A stretch of DNA of 64,000 nt from an uncultured Acidimicrobiales bacterium (GCA_951812975.1 CATOTC010000001.1:962001-1026000), one strand, 5' to 3'; positions 9,638 to 20,411 are shown, numbered from the stretch's first letter. The notes: generated by a model not told the origin, from the sequence alone. Numbers and translations: made by a program.

Positions 9638-10684
9638 GTGAAATTCAGCGCCGTGAAATTCAGCGCCGTGAGAATCGGCCCTCGAACCTTTCGACACCAT
9701 ACCTTGGCTTTGCCCATTGCACTGACCCTCCTATTGGCAGTGCTCGTGCTGAGCCTGCGCTACGGTGCTCTGAGAATTGACACGGGCACCGTCTGGAACG
9801 CTGTTTGGGACTACGACCGCAGTGACCACCGCCAGATCGTGGTTCGGGAACTTCGGCTGCCCCGAACCGTCATAGGAGTGCTCGCCGGCGCATGCTTCGC
9901 GGTCGCCGGAGCCCTCACCCAAGGCGTAACCCGAAATCCCCTGGGAGCACCCGGGATCCTCGGCGTCAACGCTGGCGCGGCATTCGCCGTGGTAACCGCC
10001 ATCTACACCGCCGGCATCACCAGTCCCGCCGGATACGTATGGTTCGCGTTCATCGGAGCTTTGGGCGCAACCGTCCTGGTCTACGCCGTGGCCAGCGCTG
10101 GCTCAGGTGGGGCCACGCCCGTGAAGCTGGCGTTGGCCGGTGCCATTATCAGCGCGCTGCTCGGTTCATGGACAGCGGCCGTGTTGTTGCTTGACCTGGA
10201 GACCCTCGATCAAGCCCGGTTCTGGCTGGCCGGATCGATCTCTGGGCGAGGTACCGAGGAAGCCGCGCTGCTCTTGCCGATAATTGCTGTGGCGTTGCTC
10301 GCGGCGTTGTTCATGGGGCGCCAAGTGAATGCCCTGAGCCTTGGGGAGGAGGTGGCTACCGGTCTCGGCCAGAGGACCTCTATCGTGCGCGCCGCGGCGG
10401 GCGCATGCGTGGTGGCCCTCGCCGGATCTGCGGTGGCCCTGGCCGGTCCCGTGGCGTTCATCGGGCTGGCCGTACCACACATCGTGCGCTCCGTCGTCGG
10501 CCCCGACTACCGCTGGATCATCCTCTACTCGGCGCTTCTCGGTCCGTGCCTGCTCCTCGGCGCGGACATCATCGGCAGGGTGGTCGTCAGTCCCTCGGAG
10601 CTGCAGGTAGGTATTGTCAGCGCCGCGTTGGGAGCGCCGTTCCTGATCTATCTGGTGCGCAGCATGAAACTGGCCGAGTTGTGA
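9638..10684 (+). CDS. FecCD-family iron/haem ABC transporter permease
   Basis: LRLPRTVIGVLAGACFAVAGALTQGVTRNPLGAPGILGVNAGA; start at one of three tandem GTGs (9638/9653/9668), not the TTG at 9611. Confidence 0.9.
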   Translation: MKFSAVKFSAVRIGPRTFRHHTLALPIALTLLLAVLVLSLRYGALRIDTGTVWNAVWDYDRSDHRQIVVRELRLPRTVIGVLAGACFAVAGALTQGVTRNPLGAPGILGVNAGAAFAVVTAIYTAGITSPAGYVWFAFIGALGATVLVYAVASAGSGGATPVKLALAGAIISALLGSWTAAVLLLDLETLDQARFWLAGSISGRGTEEAALLLPIIAVALLAALFMGRQVNALSLGEEVATGLGQRTSIVRAAAGACVVALAGSAVALAGPVAFIGLAVPHIVRSVVGPDYRWIILYSALLGPCLLLGADIIGRVVVSPSELQVGIVSAALGAPFLIYLVRSMKLAEL

Positions 10685-11661
10685 ATCGTACGGCACGGCT
10701 GTGTTCGGCTGCGGCGGCCGCCGTGTTGGGTCTGGCGATCGTCGGCTTGGTAGTCGGGGACTACCCCGTGCCCGCCCGCTCGGCCATAGCCACTGCCGTC
10801 TGGGACCGGGGCGGAGAGTTCGACTTCGTAATCAATTCTCTGAGGTTTCCCAGAGTGACGGTGGCGGTGCTGGCCGGAGTCTGTCTGGCCGCGTCGGGAC
10901 TGCTGTTCCAAACGTTGATCGACAATCCTCTGGTGTCGCCCGACATCATCGGAATCGACACCGGAGCCGCGGCGGTTGCTGTCGCCATTCTCGCCATCGG
11001 GTTGGATGCCCGGCTCCTGCCCTACGCGGCCTTTGCAGGAGCGCTTGCAACCGCTGTGCTGATCTTCACGCTGTCATGGCGGCGCGGTTTCAGCGGAGGT
11101 CGCCTCGTACTTGTGGGGATCGGGATAAACGCGCTGTTGAGCGCCGTGATCACCTATATGCTCGTGCGCTTTCCCGTCGAGCGGGTCAGTGCGGCTGCGC
11201 GCTGGCAAGCGGGTACCCTTTCGGCGTCTTCCTGGGACGACGCCCGCACACTGGCCGTGGCTCTGGTTGTGCTGCTTCCGGTCGCATTTCTACTCGTGCG
11301 TCGACTGCGGATCATGCAACTGGGCAACGACACAGCAATTGCTCTGGGTATGCGCTTGGAGCAGAACCGAATGGCTGTGATCGCCACCGGCTGCGGTCTG
11401 GCCGCCATCGTCGTGGCAGTGGTCGGGCCCTTGGGTTTCGTGGCCCTGCTTGTTCCCCACGTGGCGCGCTCACTGGCCGGAGCGCTCACCGTCGGCGTGC
11501 TGTTGCTCACCGCACTGCTCGGCTCGGTCATGCTCCTGTCAGCCGATCTGGTAGCCCAGCGGCTTTTCGCTCCGACCGTGCTTCCCGCCGGAGTGGTCAC
11601 CGCGGCGATGGGCGGCCCTTATCTGCTGCTGGTGTTGAGGAGGTTCAACCGTGCGGTCTGA
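10681..11661 (+). CDS. FecCD-family iron/haem ABC transporter permease
   Basis: GTG start overlapping the previous stop; LRFPRVTVAVLAGVCLAASGLLFQTLIDNPLVSPDIIGIDTGA. Confidence 0.9.
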   Translation: MNRTARLCSAAAAAVLGLAIVGLVVGDYPVPARSAIATAVWDRGGEFDFVINSLRFPRVTVAVLAGVCLAASGLLFQTLIDNPLVSPDIIGIDTGAAAVAVAILAIGLDARLLPYAAFAGALATAVLIFTLSWRRGFSGGRLVLVGIGINALLSAVITYMLVRFPVERVSAAARWQAGTLSASSWDDARTLAVALVVLLPVAFLLVRRLRIMQLGNDTAIALGMRLEQNRMAVIATGCGLAAIVVAVVGPLGFVALLVPHVARSLAGALTVGVLLLTALLGSVMLLSADLVAQRLFAPTVLPAGVVTAAMGGPYLLLVLRRFNRAV

Positions 11662-12517
11662 CCACAAGCTTGATCCCGTCTTGGCCGCCGACCGTGCGAG
11701 GCGCAACCCCGGTGATGTGTCTTCGCGATCCAGACCCGTTCTGAGCACTGAGAACCTTGATGCAGACTACGGCGGTCCGGTGGTGCTGGACGACCTCACA
11801 GCCTCGATACCCACCGGCGAGATAACTGCCATCGTCGGGGCCAACGCTTCGGGGAAGTCCACGCTGTTGCGGGCGCTGGCACGCCTGTTGAAACCCGCGC
11901 GCGGCGTTGTCTACCTTGACGGTGCAGACATCCACAGCCAGTCCACCCGTTCCGTGGCGGTTCAGCTCGGTCTGCTGCCCCAATCACCCCGGGCTCCGGA
12001 GGGGGTCGTTGTCGGCGACCTGGTGCGGCGGGGGCGCTACCCGCATCAGCGGCTGTTCGACCAGTGGTCCAAGGCGGATGAACGGGCAGTGGTGCGAGCA
12101 CTCGAGCTGACCGGACTCAGCGACGTGGGAGATCGACCCCTCGATGAGCTGTCGGGCGGTCAACGCCAGCGTGCTTGGATCGCCATGGCCCTGGCCCAGG
12201 ACACACCGGTGATGTTGTTGGATGAACCCACGACCTTCCTGGACATCGCCCATCAAGTGGAGATGCTCGATCTGCTTGCTCGACTGAACCGGTCAGAGAA
12301 TCGAACCATTGTGATGGTGCTGCATGACCTGAACCAGGCTTGCCGCTACGCCTCGCACCTGATTGCGCTGGCAGACGGCCGTATTGAGGCTGTAGGGCAT
12401 CCCTCAGAGGTGGTTACCGCGGAGATGATCGAGCGCGTGTTTGGCTTGCACGTGAGCGTCATCTCCTGCCCGGTCAGTGGCACGCCTCTTTGCGTGCCCC
12501 ACACACACTGCCATTAG
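11651..12517 (+). CDS. Iron/haem ABC transporter ATP-binding protein (FecE/HmuV-like)
   Basis: IVGANASGKSTLLRALARLLKP; LSGGQRQRAWIAMALAQDTPVMLLDEPTTFLDIAHQ. Confidence 0.92.
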   Translation: MRSDHKLDPVLAADRARRNPGDVSSRSRPVLSTENLDADYGGPVVLDDLTASIPTGEITAIVGANASGKSTLLRALARLLKPARGVVYLDGADIHSQSTRSVAVQLGLLPQSPRAPEGVVVGDLVRRGRYPHQRLFDQWSKADERAVVRALELTGLSDVGDRPLDELSGGQRQRAWIAMALAQDTPVMLLDEPTTFLDIAHQVEMLDLLARLNRSENRTIVMVLHDLNQACRYASHLIALADGRIEAVGHPSEVVTAEMIERVFGLHVSVISCPVSGTPLCVPHTHCH

Positions 12518-12568
12518 CCGGAGCGTTATTCGCCAAGCTCGAAAATCACTGCCAAGTTGCAAACCCCG

Positions 12569-12594
12569 GATGTGTTAGGTATACCTAACACATC
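12569..12594. promoter_or_regulatory. Perfect 26-bp palindrome, putative iron-regulator (DtxR/IdeR-like) operator
   Basis: GATGTGTTAGGTA|TACCTAACACATC; core TTAGGTATACCTAA; abuts GTG 12595. Confidence 0.75.
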
Positions 12595-12597
12595 GTG

Positions 12598-13722
12598 ATG
12601 ATTGCGCACCCTCCTAGCAACCACACCTTTCGGGCACTGGCGGTGAGCGCGCTGTCGTGGGCAGCTCTGGTCTTCTTCTCGGCCGGCTGCGGCGACAGCG
12701 GTGCTTCCGTCGGTTCCGAACCTGTCGCAGCCACCGACATCGCCACCGCTGCTCCGACCACCACAGACGCACCTGAAGCAACCACGCCGGACTCGACCCC
12801 GGTCACCACTGACAACTCTGAAGCCTCAACCGGAGACGATCCAGTCCTGCCCGTCACCGTGACAGACGAAACCGGCGCCGAAGTGACCGTGAACTCCGTC
12901 AAGAGGATCATCCCGCTCGACGGCGACGTTGCAGAGGTCGTGTTCGCACTCGGCTTGGGCGACAACGTGGTTGCCACAGACCTGTCAGCCACGTTCCCGC
13001 CCGAAGCCGACGCTCTGCCAGAGATCGGCTATCAGCGGGCGCTGTCTGCGGAGACCTTAGCCGCTTTCGCCCCCACCGTACTGCTGGCCACCGACACTGC
13101 CGGTCCACCCGAAGCGCTCGACGACATGCGACGGCTCGGCTACCCGCTGATAATCCTGCCCAACGAATCCACACCGACCGGCGCCGGTCAGAAGATCAGA
13201 GCCGTTGCCGCTGCCCTGGGAGTCCCACAGCGGGGAGCACGACTCGCCGATGCTCTGGACGCTGCCATCAACGAAGCCACCGCCGGGCCGCGCGAACCAG
13301 AAGACCGTCCACGGGTGGTGGCTCTGTATGTTCGGGGTACTGCGGCACAGTTGGTCTTGGGGAAGTCGTTGAACACCCACTGGCTGATCGATGCCGCCGG
13401 CGGAGTCGACATATCGGAGTCAATGGGCATCGGCGACACCGCCCCCATCTCCGCGGAGGCAATCCTGGCCGCCGCCCCGGACGTGATCCTGGTGCCTCGC
13501 GCAGGGCTCGAATCGGTCGGCGGCGTGGAGGGGTTGGTGGAGATCGGTGGGCTCGGCCAGACCCCGGCGGGGCTGAACCGGCAGGTTCTCGCCTACGACG
13601 ACCAGCTCCTGTTGGGCAACGGTCCCCGGACCGCACAGATGCTCGCAGCGCTTCGCGACGATCTCGCTTCGGTGACCCCAGCAACAGCAGGCAACCAAAA
13701 CGGCTCGGAGGAGGAGTCATGA
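12598..13722 (+). CDS. Iron/haem ABC transporter substrate-binding lipoprotein
   Basis: Signal peptide with FFSAGCGDS lipobox; VKRIIPLDGDVAEVVFALGLGDNVVATDLSATFPPEA (BtuF/HmuT-like); GTG at 12595 is an alternative start. Confidence 0.88.
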   Translation: MIAHPPSNHTFRALAVSALSWAALVFFSAGCGDSGASVGSEPVAATDIATAAPTTTDAPEATTPDSTPVTTDNSEASTGDDPVLPVTVTDETGAEVTVNSVKRIIPLDGDVAEVVFALGLGDNVVATDLSATFPPEADALPEIGYQRALSAETLAAFAPTVLLATDTAGPPEALDDMRRLGYPLIILPNESTPTGAGQKIRAVAAALGVPQRGARLADALDAAINEATAGPREPEDRPRVVALYVRGTAAQLVLGKSLNTHWLIDAAGGVDISESMGIGDTAPISAEAILAAAPDVILVPRAGLESVGGVEGLVEIGGLGQTPAGLNRQVLAYDDQLLLGNGPRTAQMLAALRDDLASVTPATAGNQNGSEEES

Positions 13723-14354
13723 CCACCAGAAGTTCCGAGGCCCTGCGCCTGGGAGTCGGTTTGGCCCATGTTGTCCAAGGTGCCGAGATACGGCTGGCCA
13801 CACCGGACGCTCGAACTCTGATCGCATCGGCGCACCCCTCGTCCGACGTGACGCTGTGCGACCTGCGCGAGGCACTGCTGTACAGCGTCTGCCCACACCG
13901 ACCCGATGTCAGCCGCTGGATCGAGACAACCGATATCTGCGGATCTCTGCAGAGTCGCGGCGGCGGTGTCTACCGCCTGCGTGGAGTTGAACCCGAGCAG
14001 AGGTGGTTCTCCACATTGCTGCGCACGGACCACGTGATCGAGGTGCTGAGCCGACTCGAATGCGAAGAACCCCTTTGCGGTGCTGTCAACGCCAAGCTGT
14101 TGCCGGACGGCCCATTGGGTGTGACCGCCGTCTGCGTGAGCGCCGACGATCCCCGCATCAACATCGACGAAGTAGCGGTGATTCTGCACGGCGCCTGTCT
14201 GGTCTCCGAACTGATTGGCCGTCCCGACGCACAGTCGCCCGAGTTCAGCCGACTCAGTCCGAATCCGACGGACACACCCAATCAAACAATGAACCCATCC
14301 AATCCAACAACAAGCCCATCCAATCCAACAACAAGTAAGGAGAACAAGAAATGA
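13719..14354 (+). CDS. Uncharacterised protein within the haem/iron uptake operon
   Basis: ATGA overlaps with both flanking genes; cysteine-containing core and a repetitive NPSNPTTSPSNPTTS tail. Confidence 0.65.
   Translation: MTTRSSEALRLGVGLAHVVQGAEIRLATPDARTLIASAHPSSDVTLCDLREALLYSVCPHRPDVSRWIETTDICGSLQSRGGGVYRLRGVEPEQRWFSTLLRTDHVIEVLSRLECEEPLCGAVNAKLLPDGPLGVTAVCVSADDPRINIDEVAVILHGACLVSELIGRPDAQSPEFSRLSPNPTDTPNQTMNPSNPTTSPSNPTTSKENKK
14294..14335 (+). repeat. 21-bp direct repeat x2
   Basis: CCCATCCAATCCAACAACAAG at 14294 and 14315. Confidence 0.9.
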
Positions 14355-14674
14355 GTATTGTCCGCATCAACGCCATCACCGTCCCCGAAGATTCCGGTGA
14401 CGAACTGCTGCGCCGCTTCGAAGCACGGGTCGGCGAGGTAGAGACCATGGCTGGATTCGAGGGTTTCGAACTCCTTCGTCCGGCCGAGGGCAGCACCTGG
14501 TATGTGTACACGCGTTGGTCCAGCGAGGAGGACTTCCTGGCATGGGTCAGGTCGGCTTCTTTCACCAGGGGCCATGCCGAAGCCAACCGCCAGCCCGTAG
14601 CGCACGGCTCAGAAGTGCTGAGTTTCGACATTGTGCTGTCCGCAGGGCCGGCTGATGCCAAAGAGGACAACTGA
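14351..14674 (+). CDS. Antibiotic-biosynthesis-monooxygenase-fold protein, probable haem-degrading monooxygenase (MhuD/IsdG-like)
   Basis: VRINAITVPEDSGDELLRRFEARVGEVETMAGFEGFELLRPAEG..WYVYTRWSSEEDFLAWVRSASF. Confidence 0.75.
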   Translation: MSIVRINAITVPEDSGDELLRRFEARVGEVETMAGFEGFELLRPAEGSTWYVYTRWSSEEDFLAWVRSASFTRGHAEANRQPVAHGSEVLSFDIVLSAGPADAKEDN

Positions 14675-14679
14675 CAGAC

Positions 14680-15342
14680 ATGCATCGCAGAAGGATTCTT
14701 CAGCGCGGTGTTGCAGCTTGGTGGTCGGCACTGCTGCTCGCATTCGTTCTGACCGCAACGGCATGTGGCGGTGGCGACGACGCAGGCACGGAGGCCCCAC
14801 CACCCGAGTCCCCCGGCGAGTCGACCACCACAACCAGCGAGCCGACCACCACAACCACAACCAGCGAACCGACTGCCACCACCACAACCAGCGAACCGAC
14901 TGCCACCACCGGAGCCTCCACTATCGATGAGGGCACGAGCACTACCAGTACGACCGTTGCGGTTGAAGCAACTCCAAGCAGTTCCGAAAGTTCCGACAGA
15001 CCGGGCGATGAAGAGCAAACGGTCATGGACGCATGGGCTGTGGTGTTCGACTCTTCTCTGGACATTTCAGCCAAGTTGAACCATCTGGACGGCGCCGCAT
15101 CGCTGGAGGCGAGCAACGCTGCTTACGCCGCTGCGGGGGAGCGCATGGGTGGTATCAGCCTGGAACCGACCGCCGCAGAGGTCGACGGCGACTCCGCCAC
15201 CGTCACCTACAATGTGCTCTTCGGGGCAACGGTCGCCTATGAAGACCTGAGCGGGACGCTCCAGCGGGTCGATGGCAGTTGGGTGGTTAGCCGGGAGTCA
15301 TATTGCGGGTTCCTGGCATCTGCTCGCACCCGCTGCCAGTAA
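14680..15342 (+). CDS. Lipoprotein with Thr-rich low-complexity linker
   Basis: ALLLAFVLTATACGGGDDAG lipobox followed by TTTTSEPT repeats. Confidence 0.65.
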   Translation: MHRRRILQRGVAAWWSALLLAFVLTATACGGGDDAGTEAPPPESPGESTTTTSEPTTTTTTSEPTATTTTSEPTATTGASTIDEGTSTTSTTVAVEATPSSSESSDRPGDEEQTVMDAWAVVFDSSLDISAKLNHLDGAASLEASNAAYAAAGERMGGISLEPTAAEVDGDSATVTYNVLFGATVAYEDLSGTLQRVDGSWVVSRESYCGFLASARTRCQ

Positions 15343-15499
15343 CTGTTCTCAGTTGTGGGCAGGTCGGCCACATGGGTGTCGACCTGTCCACAGCTGCGTT
15401 GCGGTTTACACTCCTTGAGCATCCTGGTGACTGCGGGGAGGACCGATTCTTGAGCAGCAGAGTGGATCCGAAGATTGATTCCGGCATTCCGAGAAGCCG

Positions 15500-16513
15500 A
15501 TGAGCGTCGTCCTCGAAGCAGAGATCAGCCCTCAGATGAGCACCGAAGCTGCGGTGCGGTTGGCTGAACTCGCCGAAGAAGCCGGTTTCGCCAGGTTGGG
15601 CATCTCCGACGTGGTGTATTGGCCCGACTCGTTCATGGTCCAAGCGCTCTGCGCACAGGCCACCCGCCGCATCGCAGTGGGGGCGATGGTCACCAACCCC
15701 TACACACGTCACCCAGTCGTGTTGGCCGCAGCGCTCGCGACGCTCGACGACCTTGCCGGTGGTCGGGCATTCTGCGGGCTCGGTGTGGGGGCCGGCCTGG
15801 AGCCGTTGGGGATCGACTACCCGAAACCGGTTGCCGCGCTGCGCCGAGCCGTGACCGAGATCCGCACGTTGCTGGGCGGCGGGGAGGTGGGCGGCGAGCG
15901 CCTGATCCGTCCGCCGACGCATCCGATACCGATCTCCATCGGCACGCGCAGCCCTCAAGTGATGCGCTTGGCCGGAGAAGTGGCCGACATCGCCCTGGTC
16001 GGTGGGCGCTACCTCTCGGCGGGTCTGGCCGCGCAATACCGATCTTGGCTGGCCGAGGGTGCTGGGCGTGTTGGGCGCACGCTCGAGGACTTGGAGGTGG
16101 CGCCACGCCTGACGCTGTGCTGCTCTGCTGACGGCGACCTGGCCAGACGAAGCGTCAAGCGCTATGTCGCCCACTACCTCACCCTGATTCGCCCCGCTGA
16201 ACTGGATGTGGACCCCGATCGCATGACCGCCGTCGAGGCAGCTCTGGAGCGCAGCCAGGGTTGGTACTTCGACCACAACCGAACCGACGACAGTGCCCTC
16301 GACGAACTCATCGACAACCGTCTGGTGGAGGCGTTCACCATCGTCGGCACCCCCGAAGAGTGCGCGCAGCAGCTCGAAGCTGTGCTCGACATGGGTTTCA
16401 CCAGTGTCAGCCTCAATCTTGCCGCCACTGCCCGCCGCACCGCCGCGGAGGGCCTGGCCGAAACCATCACCTCGTTCTCCCCCGTTGTCGCCGCGCTGGC
16501 CTCTCATCTGTAG
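15500..16513 (+). CDS. LLM-class (F420-type) flavin-dependent oxidoreductase
   Basis: AVRLAELAEEAGFARLGISDVVYWPDSF..RRIAVGAMVTNPYTRHPVVLAAALATLDDLAGGRAFCGLGVG. Confidence 0.85.
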   Translation: MSVVLEAEISPQMSTEAAVRLAELAEEAGFARLGISDVVYWPDSFMVQALCAQATRRIAVGAMVTNPYTRHPVVLAAALATLDDLAGGRAFCGLGVGAGLEPLGIDYPKPVAALRRAVTEIRTLLGGGEVGGERLIRPPTHPIPISIGTRSPQVMRLAGEVADIALVGGRYLSAGLAAQYRSWLAEGAGRVGRTLEDLEVAPRLTLCCSADGDLARRSVKRYVAHYLTLIRPAELDVDPDRMTAVEAALERSQGWYFDHNRTDDSALDELIDNRLVEAFTIVGTPEECAQQLEAVLDMGFTSVSLNLAATARRTAAEGLAETITSFSPVVAALASHL

Positions 16514-16715
16514 GCCAGTCGAACGGAACGTCCTGCGCGGGGAACTGCTCCGTGCGGCCCGCGGAGGCGGAGTTCGGAGCGTTCACAGAGGACGAACTCT
16601 CCTCGGCGCGTTCTGAGACGGGCCGGCGACTACGCTGCTGCTCTTCTCCAGTTAGCTAGGGACCCGATAGACAGATACCGTTTCACCCAAGCGAAGCGAC
16701 CCGAAAGCAACATTC

Positions 16716-17528
16716 ATGGCGCAGACCTCCACGCGGCAGACCCAGGGCCAACACGAGGTCGCGCCCGTCCATCGGCGACCGAAGCAGCTCCCGTGGCCTC
16801 TGAGCCTCTACCAGTCCGCGATCGGCAAGAAGTACGCCATGGCGATCTCGGGCATCGGTCTGCTCGGTTTCGTGGTCGTCCACATGATCGGCAACCTGCA
16901 CCTCTATGAGGGCCCGGTGCAGGTGCACGAATACGGTGAGGCTCTGCGTGACCTCGGCGGACACCTGGCCCCTCGCACCTTCCTGTTGTGGGTGATGCGC
17001 CTCGGTCTCATCGCCATGTTCGCGATCCACATCCACAGCGCCTACTCACTCAGTCGCATGAGCCTGAAGGCCGACGATTCATACGCCGGCAAGCGCAACT
17101 ACATCGCTGCCAATTTTGCCAGCCGCACGATGCGCTGGACCGGCCCGATCGTGCTGCTCTACCTGCTGTTCCACCTCGCCGACCTCACCTGGGGCTGGTG
17201 GCTCGGCGACGAGTACGTGCGCGGCGACATCTACCACAATGTCGTCGAGTCGATGAGCTCGCTGCCCGTGGCGATCATCTACATCGTCGCCAACGTTGCG
17301 TTGGCGATGCACATTTTCCACGGCACGTGGTCGATGTTCCAGACCCTGGGAATCAACAACCCCAAGTTCAACGATCTGCGCCGCGGCATCGCCGGAACCC
17401 TCGCCGCGGTCATCCTCATCGGAAACCTGAGCTTCCCGATAGCCGTTCAAGCGGGCCTGCTCAACGAGGACAACCGCTCCGTCCCAGTCGGAGAGTTCAA
17501 CCCCGACGAAAGCAGCGCCGATGCTTGA
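16716..17528 (+). CDS. sdhC: Succinate dehydrogenase cytochrome b subunit
   Basis: Multi-TM protein [32 protein letters not shown]; directly upstream of the flavoprotein subunit. Confidence 0.88.
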   Translation: MAQTSTRQTQGQHEVAPVHRRPKQLPWPLSLYQSAIGKKYAMAISGIGLLGFVVVHMIGNLHLYEGPVQVHEYGEALRDLGGHLAPRTFLLWVMRLGLIAMFAIHIHSAYSLSRMSLKADDSYAGKRNYIAANFASRTMRWTGPIVLLYLLFHLADLTWGWWLGDEYVRGDIYHNVVESMSSLPVAIIYIVANVALAMHIFHGTWSMFQTLGINNPKFNDLRRGIAGTLAAVILIGNLSFPIAVQAGLLNEDNRSVPVGEFNPDESSADA

Positions 17529-19434
17529 CGCAAGGATCCCCGACGGGCCGATTGCCGAGAAGTGGGACAATCACAAGTTCTCGGTGAAGCTGGTCAACCC
17601 GGCCAACAAACGCAAGTTCGACATTATCGTCGTGGGCACCGGACTGGCCGGCGCATCTGCTGCAGCCTCGCTCGCCGAACTCGGTTACAACGTCAAGGCG
17701 TTCACGTTCCACGACTCGCCGAGACGGGCCCACTCGATCGCCGCACAAGGCGGCATCAACGCCGCCAAGAACTACCGCAACGACGGTGACTCGGTATACC
17801 GCCTCTTCTATGACACCGTGAAAGGCGGCGACTACCGCTCGCGCGAGGCCAACGTCTACCGCCTGGCGCAAGTCTCGGTTGACATCATCGACCAGTGCGC
17901 CGCTCAAGGAGTGCCCTTCGCCCGGGAGTACGGCGGCCTGCTAGCCAACCGCTCGTTCGGCGGTGCTCAAGTCAGCCGCACCTTCTACGCCCGGGGACAG
18001 ACCGGTCAGCAGTTGCTGCTCGGCGCCTACCAAGCCCTGGCAGCTCAGGTAAGGGCCGGGAAGGTCACTCTCTACAACCGATCGGACATGCTCGACGTCG
18101 TCATAAAGGACGGCCATGCGTGCGGCATAGTCACCCGCGACTTGCTCACCGGCGAGGTCCACGCCCACAGCGCCCACGCGGTTGTGTTGGCTACCGGCGG
18201 CTACGGCAACGTCTACTACCTGTCGACCAACGCCATGGCCTGCAACGTGACCGCGGCGTGGCGTGCACATCGCAAGGGCGCCCTGTTCGCCAACCCCTGC
18301 TACACGCAGATCCACCCGACCTGCATCCCGGTCAGCGACGAGTTCCAGTCGAAGCTCACCCTGATGTCGGAGTCGTTGCGCAACGACGGACGGATCTGGG
18401 TGCCGCGCCAACTCGACGACGCCCGATCCGCCGCGGACATCCCCGAATCAGAGCGCTACTACTACCTCGAAGAGAAGTATCCGTCGTTCGGCAACCTGGT
18501 GCCCCGCGATGTGGCGAGCCGCAACGCCAAGACTGTGGTCGATGAAGGCCGCGGCGTCGGTCCCCTCAAGAACGGGGTCTACCTCGACTTCGCCGCGGCG
18601 ATCGCCCGCGACGGGGTTGAAGCGGTACGGGAACGGTACGGCAACCTCTTCGACATGTACGAGCGCATCACCGGCGAAGACCCTTACAGCCTGCCCATGC
18701 GAATCTACCCTGCGACCCACTACACCATGGGCGGACTCTGGGTGGACTACAACCTGATGACCACCGTGCCGGGGCTCTACTGCCTCGGCGAGGCCAACTT
18801 CTCTGACCACGGCGCCAACCGACTGGGTGCCTCGGCGCTGATGCAGGGACTCGCAGACGGCTATTTCGTGCTGCCCTACACGATCGGCGATCATCTCGCC
18901 CCCAAGCTCGGTGACGCCCCAGTGCCCACGACAGATCCGGTCTTCGCCGAAGCACTCGCCGAGGTGGACCGGCGAACCAGGAGTTGGACTCAGGTGAAAG
19001 GCACCCGATCCGTCGAGCACTACCACCGCGAACTCGGCAAGATTGTCTGGGAGTACTGCGGTATGGCCCGCAACAAGACGGGTCTGGAGAAGGCCCTGTC
19101 TGAGATTCCCGCTCTACGTGAAGAGTTTCGCAAGAACGTCAAGGTGCTGGGAAGTCCCGACGGGGTGAACCAGCAACTGGAGAAGGTCAACCGGGTTGAC
19201 GACTTCATGGAGTTCGCGGAACTCAAGGTCCGTGATGCGTTGCACCGCGCCGAGAGCTGCGGCGGCCACTTCCGTGAGGAGTCCCAGACTCCCGAAGGCG
19301 AAGCGTTGCGCGATGACGAGAACTTCTCCTACGTCGCCGCCTGGGAATGGCGGGGACCTGATGCCGACCCGGTGCTGCACAAGGAGCATCTCAACTTCGA
19401 GAACGTCCAACTGACCCAGCGCAGCTACAAGTAG
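17521..19434 (+). CDS. sdhA: Succinate dehydrogenase/fumarate reductase flavoprotein subunit
   Basis: [67 protein letters not shown]. Confidence 0.95.
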   Translation: MLDARIPDGPIAEKWDNHKFSVKLVNPANKRKFDIIVVGTGLAGASAAASLAELGYNVKAFTFHDSPRRAHSIAAQGGINAAKNYRNDGDSVYRLFYDTVKGGDYRSREANVYRLAQVSVDIIDQCAAQGVPFAREYGGLLANRSFGGAQVSRTFYARGQTGQQLLLGAYQALAAQVRAGKVTLYNRSDMLDVVIKDGHACGIVTRDLLTGEVHAHSAHAVVLATGGYGNVYYLSTNAMACNVTAAWRAHRKGALFANPCYTQIHPTCIPVSDEFQSKLTLMSESLRNDGRIWVPRQLDDARSAADIPESERYYYLEEKYPSFGNLVPRDVASRNAKTVVDEGRGVGPLKNGVYLDFAAAIARDGVEAVRERYGNLFDMYERITGEDPYSLPMRIYPATHYTMGGLWVDYNLMTTVPGLYCLGEANFSDHGANRLGASALMQGLADGYFVLPYTIGDHLAPKLGDAPVPTTDPVFAEALAEVDRRTRSWTQVKGTRSVEHYHRELGKIVWEYCGMARNKTGLEKALSEIPALREEFRKNVKVLGSPDGVNQQLEKVNRVDDFMEFAELKVRDALHRAESCGGHFREESQTPEGEALRDDENFSYVAAWEWRGPDADPVLHKEHLNFENVQLTQRSYK

Positions 19435-19444
19435 GGGCCACAAG

Positions 19445-20254
19445 ATGAGCAGTACCGAAAGCACTGATAACGGCAGTGTGGAACAAGACAGAGCGCTGAA
19501 CCTCAAACTGAGGATCTGGCGCCAGGACGGACCGCACGCCGAAGGGTCGTTCCTCGACGTTGATGCCGACCAGATCCCCACCGACGCCTCGTTCCTGGAA
19601 ATGCTCGACATGGTCAACGAGCGGTTGATCGAAGACGACATCGAGCCGATCACGTTCCCCCACGACTGCCGCGAAGGGATCTGCGGTACCTGTGGCGTGA
19701 TGATCAACGGCCAGGCCCACGGACCTGAGAGAGCCACCGCCACCTGCCAGCTGCACATGCGCAAGTTCCGCGACGGCGACCAGATTGTGATCGAGCCGTG
19801 GCGCGCCGCCGCCTTCCCGGTGCTGAAGGATCTCATGGTCGACCGGCGTGCCTTCGACCGCATCATCGAGGCAGGCGGGTATATCTCCGCCCCTACCGGC
19901 ACACCGCAGGACGCCAACGAAATCCCGGTGCCGAAAGAGGTGGCTGACACCGCCATGGACGCCGCGGCCTGTATCGGCTGTGGTGCTTGTGTGGCGGCTT
20001 GCCCCAACTCGGCAGCTCAACTGTTCACCTCCGCCAAACTCGCCCACCTCAACGTTTTGCCACAGGGTCAACCCGAGCGCTGGAGACGCACCGAGGCGAT
20101 GGTGGAGACGATGGAGGACTACTTCGGTTCCTGCACCAACCACGGTGAATGCCACGAAGCATGCCCCAAGGAGATCTCGCTCGACTTCATTGCCTTCATG
20201 AACCGCGACTACATCAAGTCGAAAAGCAAGAACCGCAGTCTCGCCAGTCAATAG
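19445..20254 (+). CDS. sdhB: Succinate dehydrogenase iron-sulfur subunit
   Basis: [34 protein letters not shown]. Confidence 0.95.
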   Translation: MSSTESTDNGSVEQDRALNLKLRIWRQDGPHAEGSFLDVDADQIPTDASFLEMLDMVNERLIEDDIEPITFPHDCREGICGTCGVMINGQAHGPERATATCQLHMRKFRDGDQIVIEPWRAAAFPVLKDLMVDRRAFDRIIEAGGYISAPTGTPQDANEIPVPKEVADTAMDAAACIGCGACVAACPNSAAQLFTSAKLAHLNVLPQGQPERWRRTEAMVETMEDYFGSCTNHGECHEACPKEISLDFIAFMNRDYIKSKSKNRSLASQ

Positions 20255-20333
20255 CTCCGGTCCGCCGATTCACGCTCGGATTCGCAGGTCTACCGGGCGG
20301 TCGCGTCGCTGTCGGCGTTGCTTGACGAGTCTG

Positions 20334-20411
20334 CCTATCTGTGAAACAGTGACCAGTGTCACACCTCGGCAGATAGGTTGATTCCGCTCGGTTGAGGCAA
20401 CCGCCTCAACC
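20334..20411 (+). other. Intergenic RNA stems: 8-bp stem enclosing a 5-bp hairpin, then a 9-bp perfect hairpin
   Basis: CCTATCTG(20334)/CAGATAGG(20370); GTGAC-cagt-GTCAC inside; GGTTGAGGC-aacc-GCCTCAACC at 20390-20411. Confidence 0.55.
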
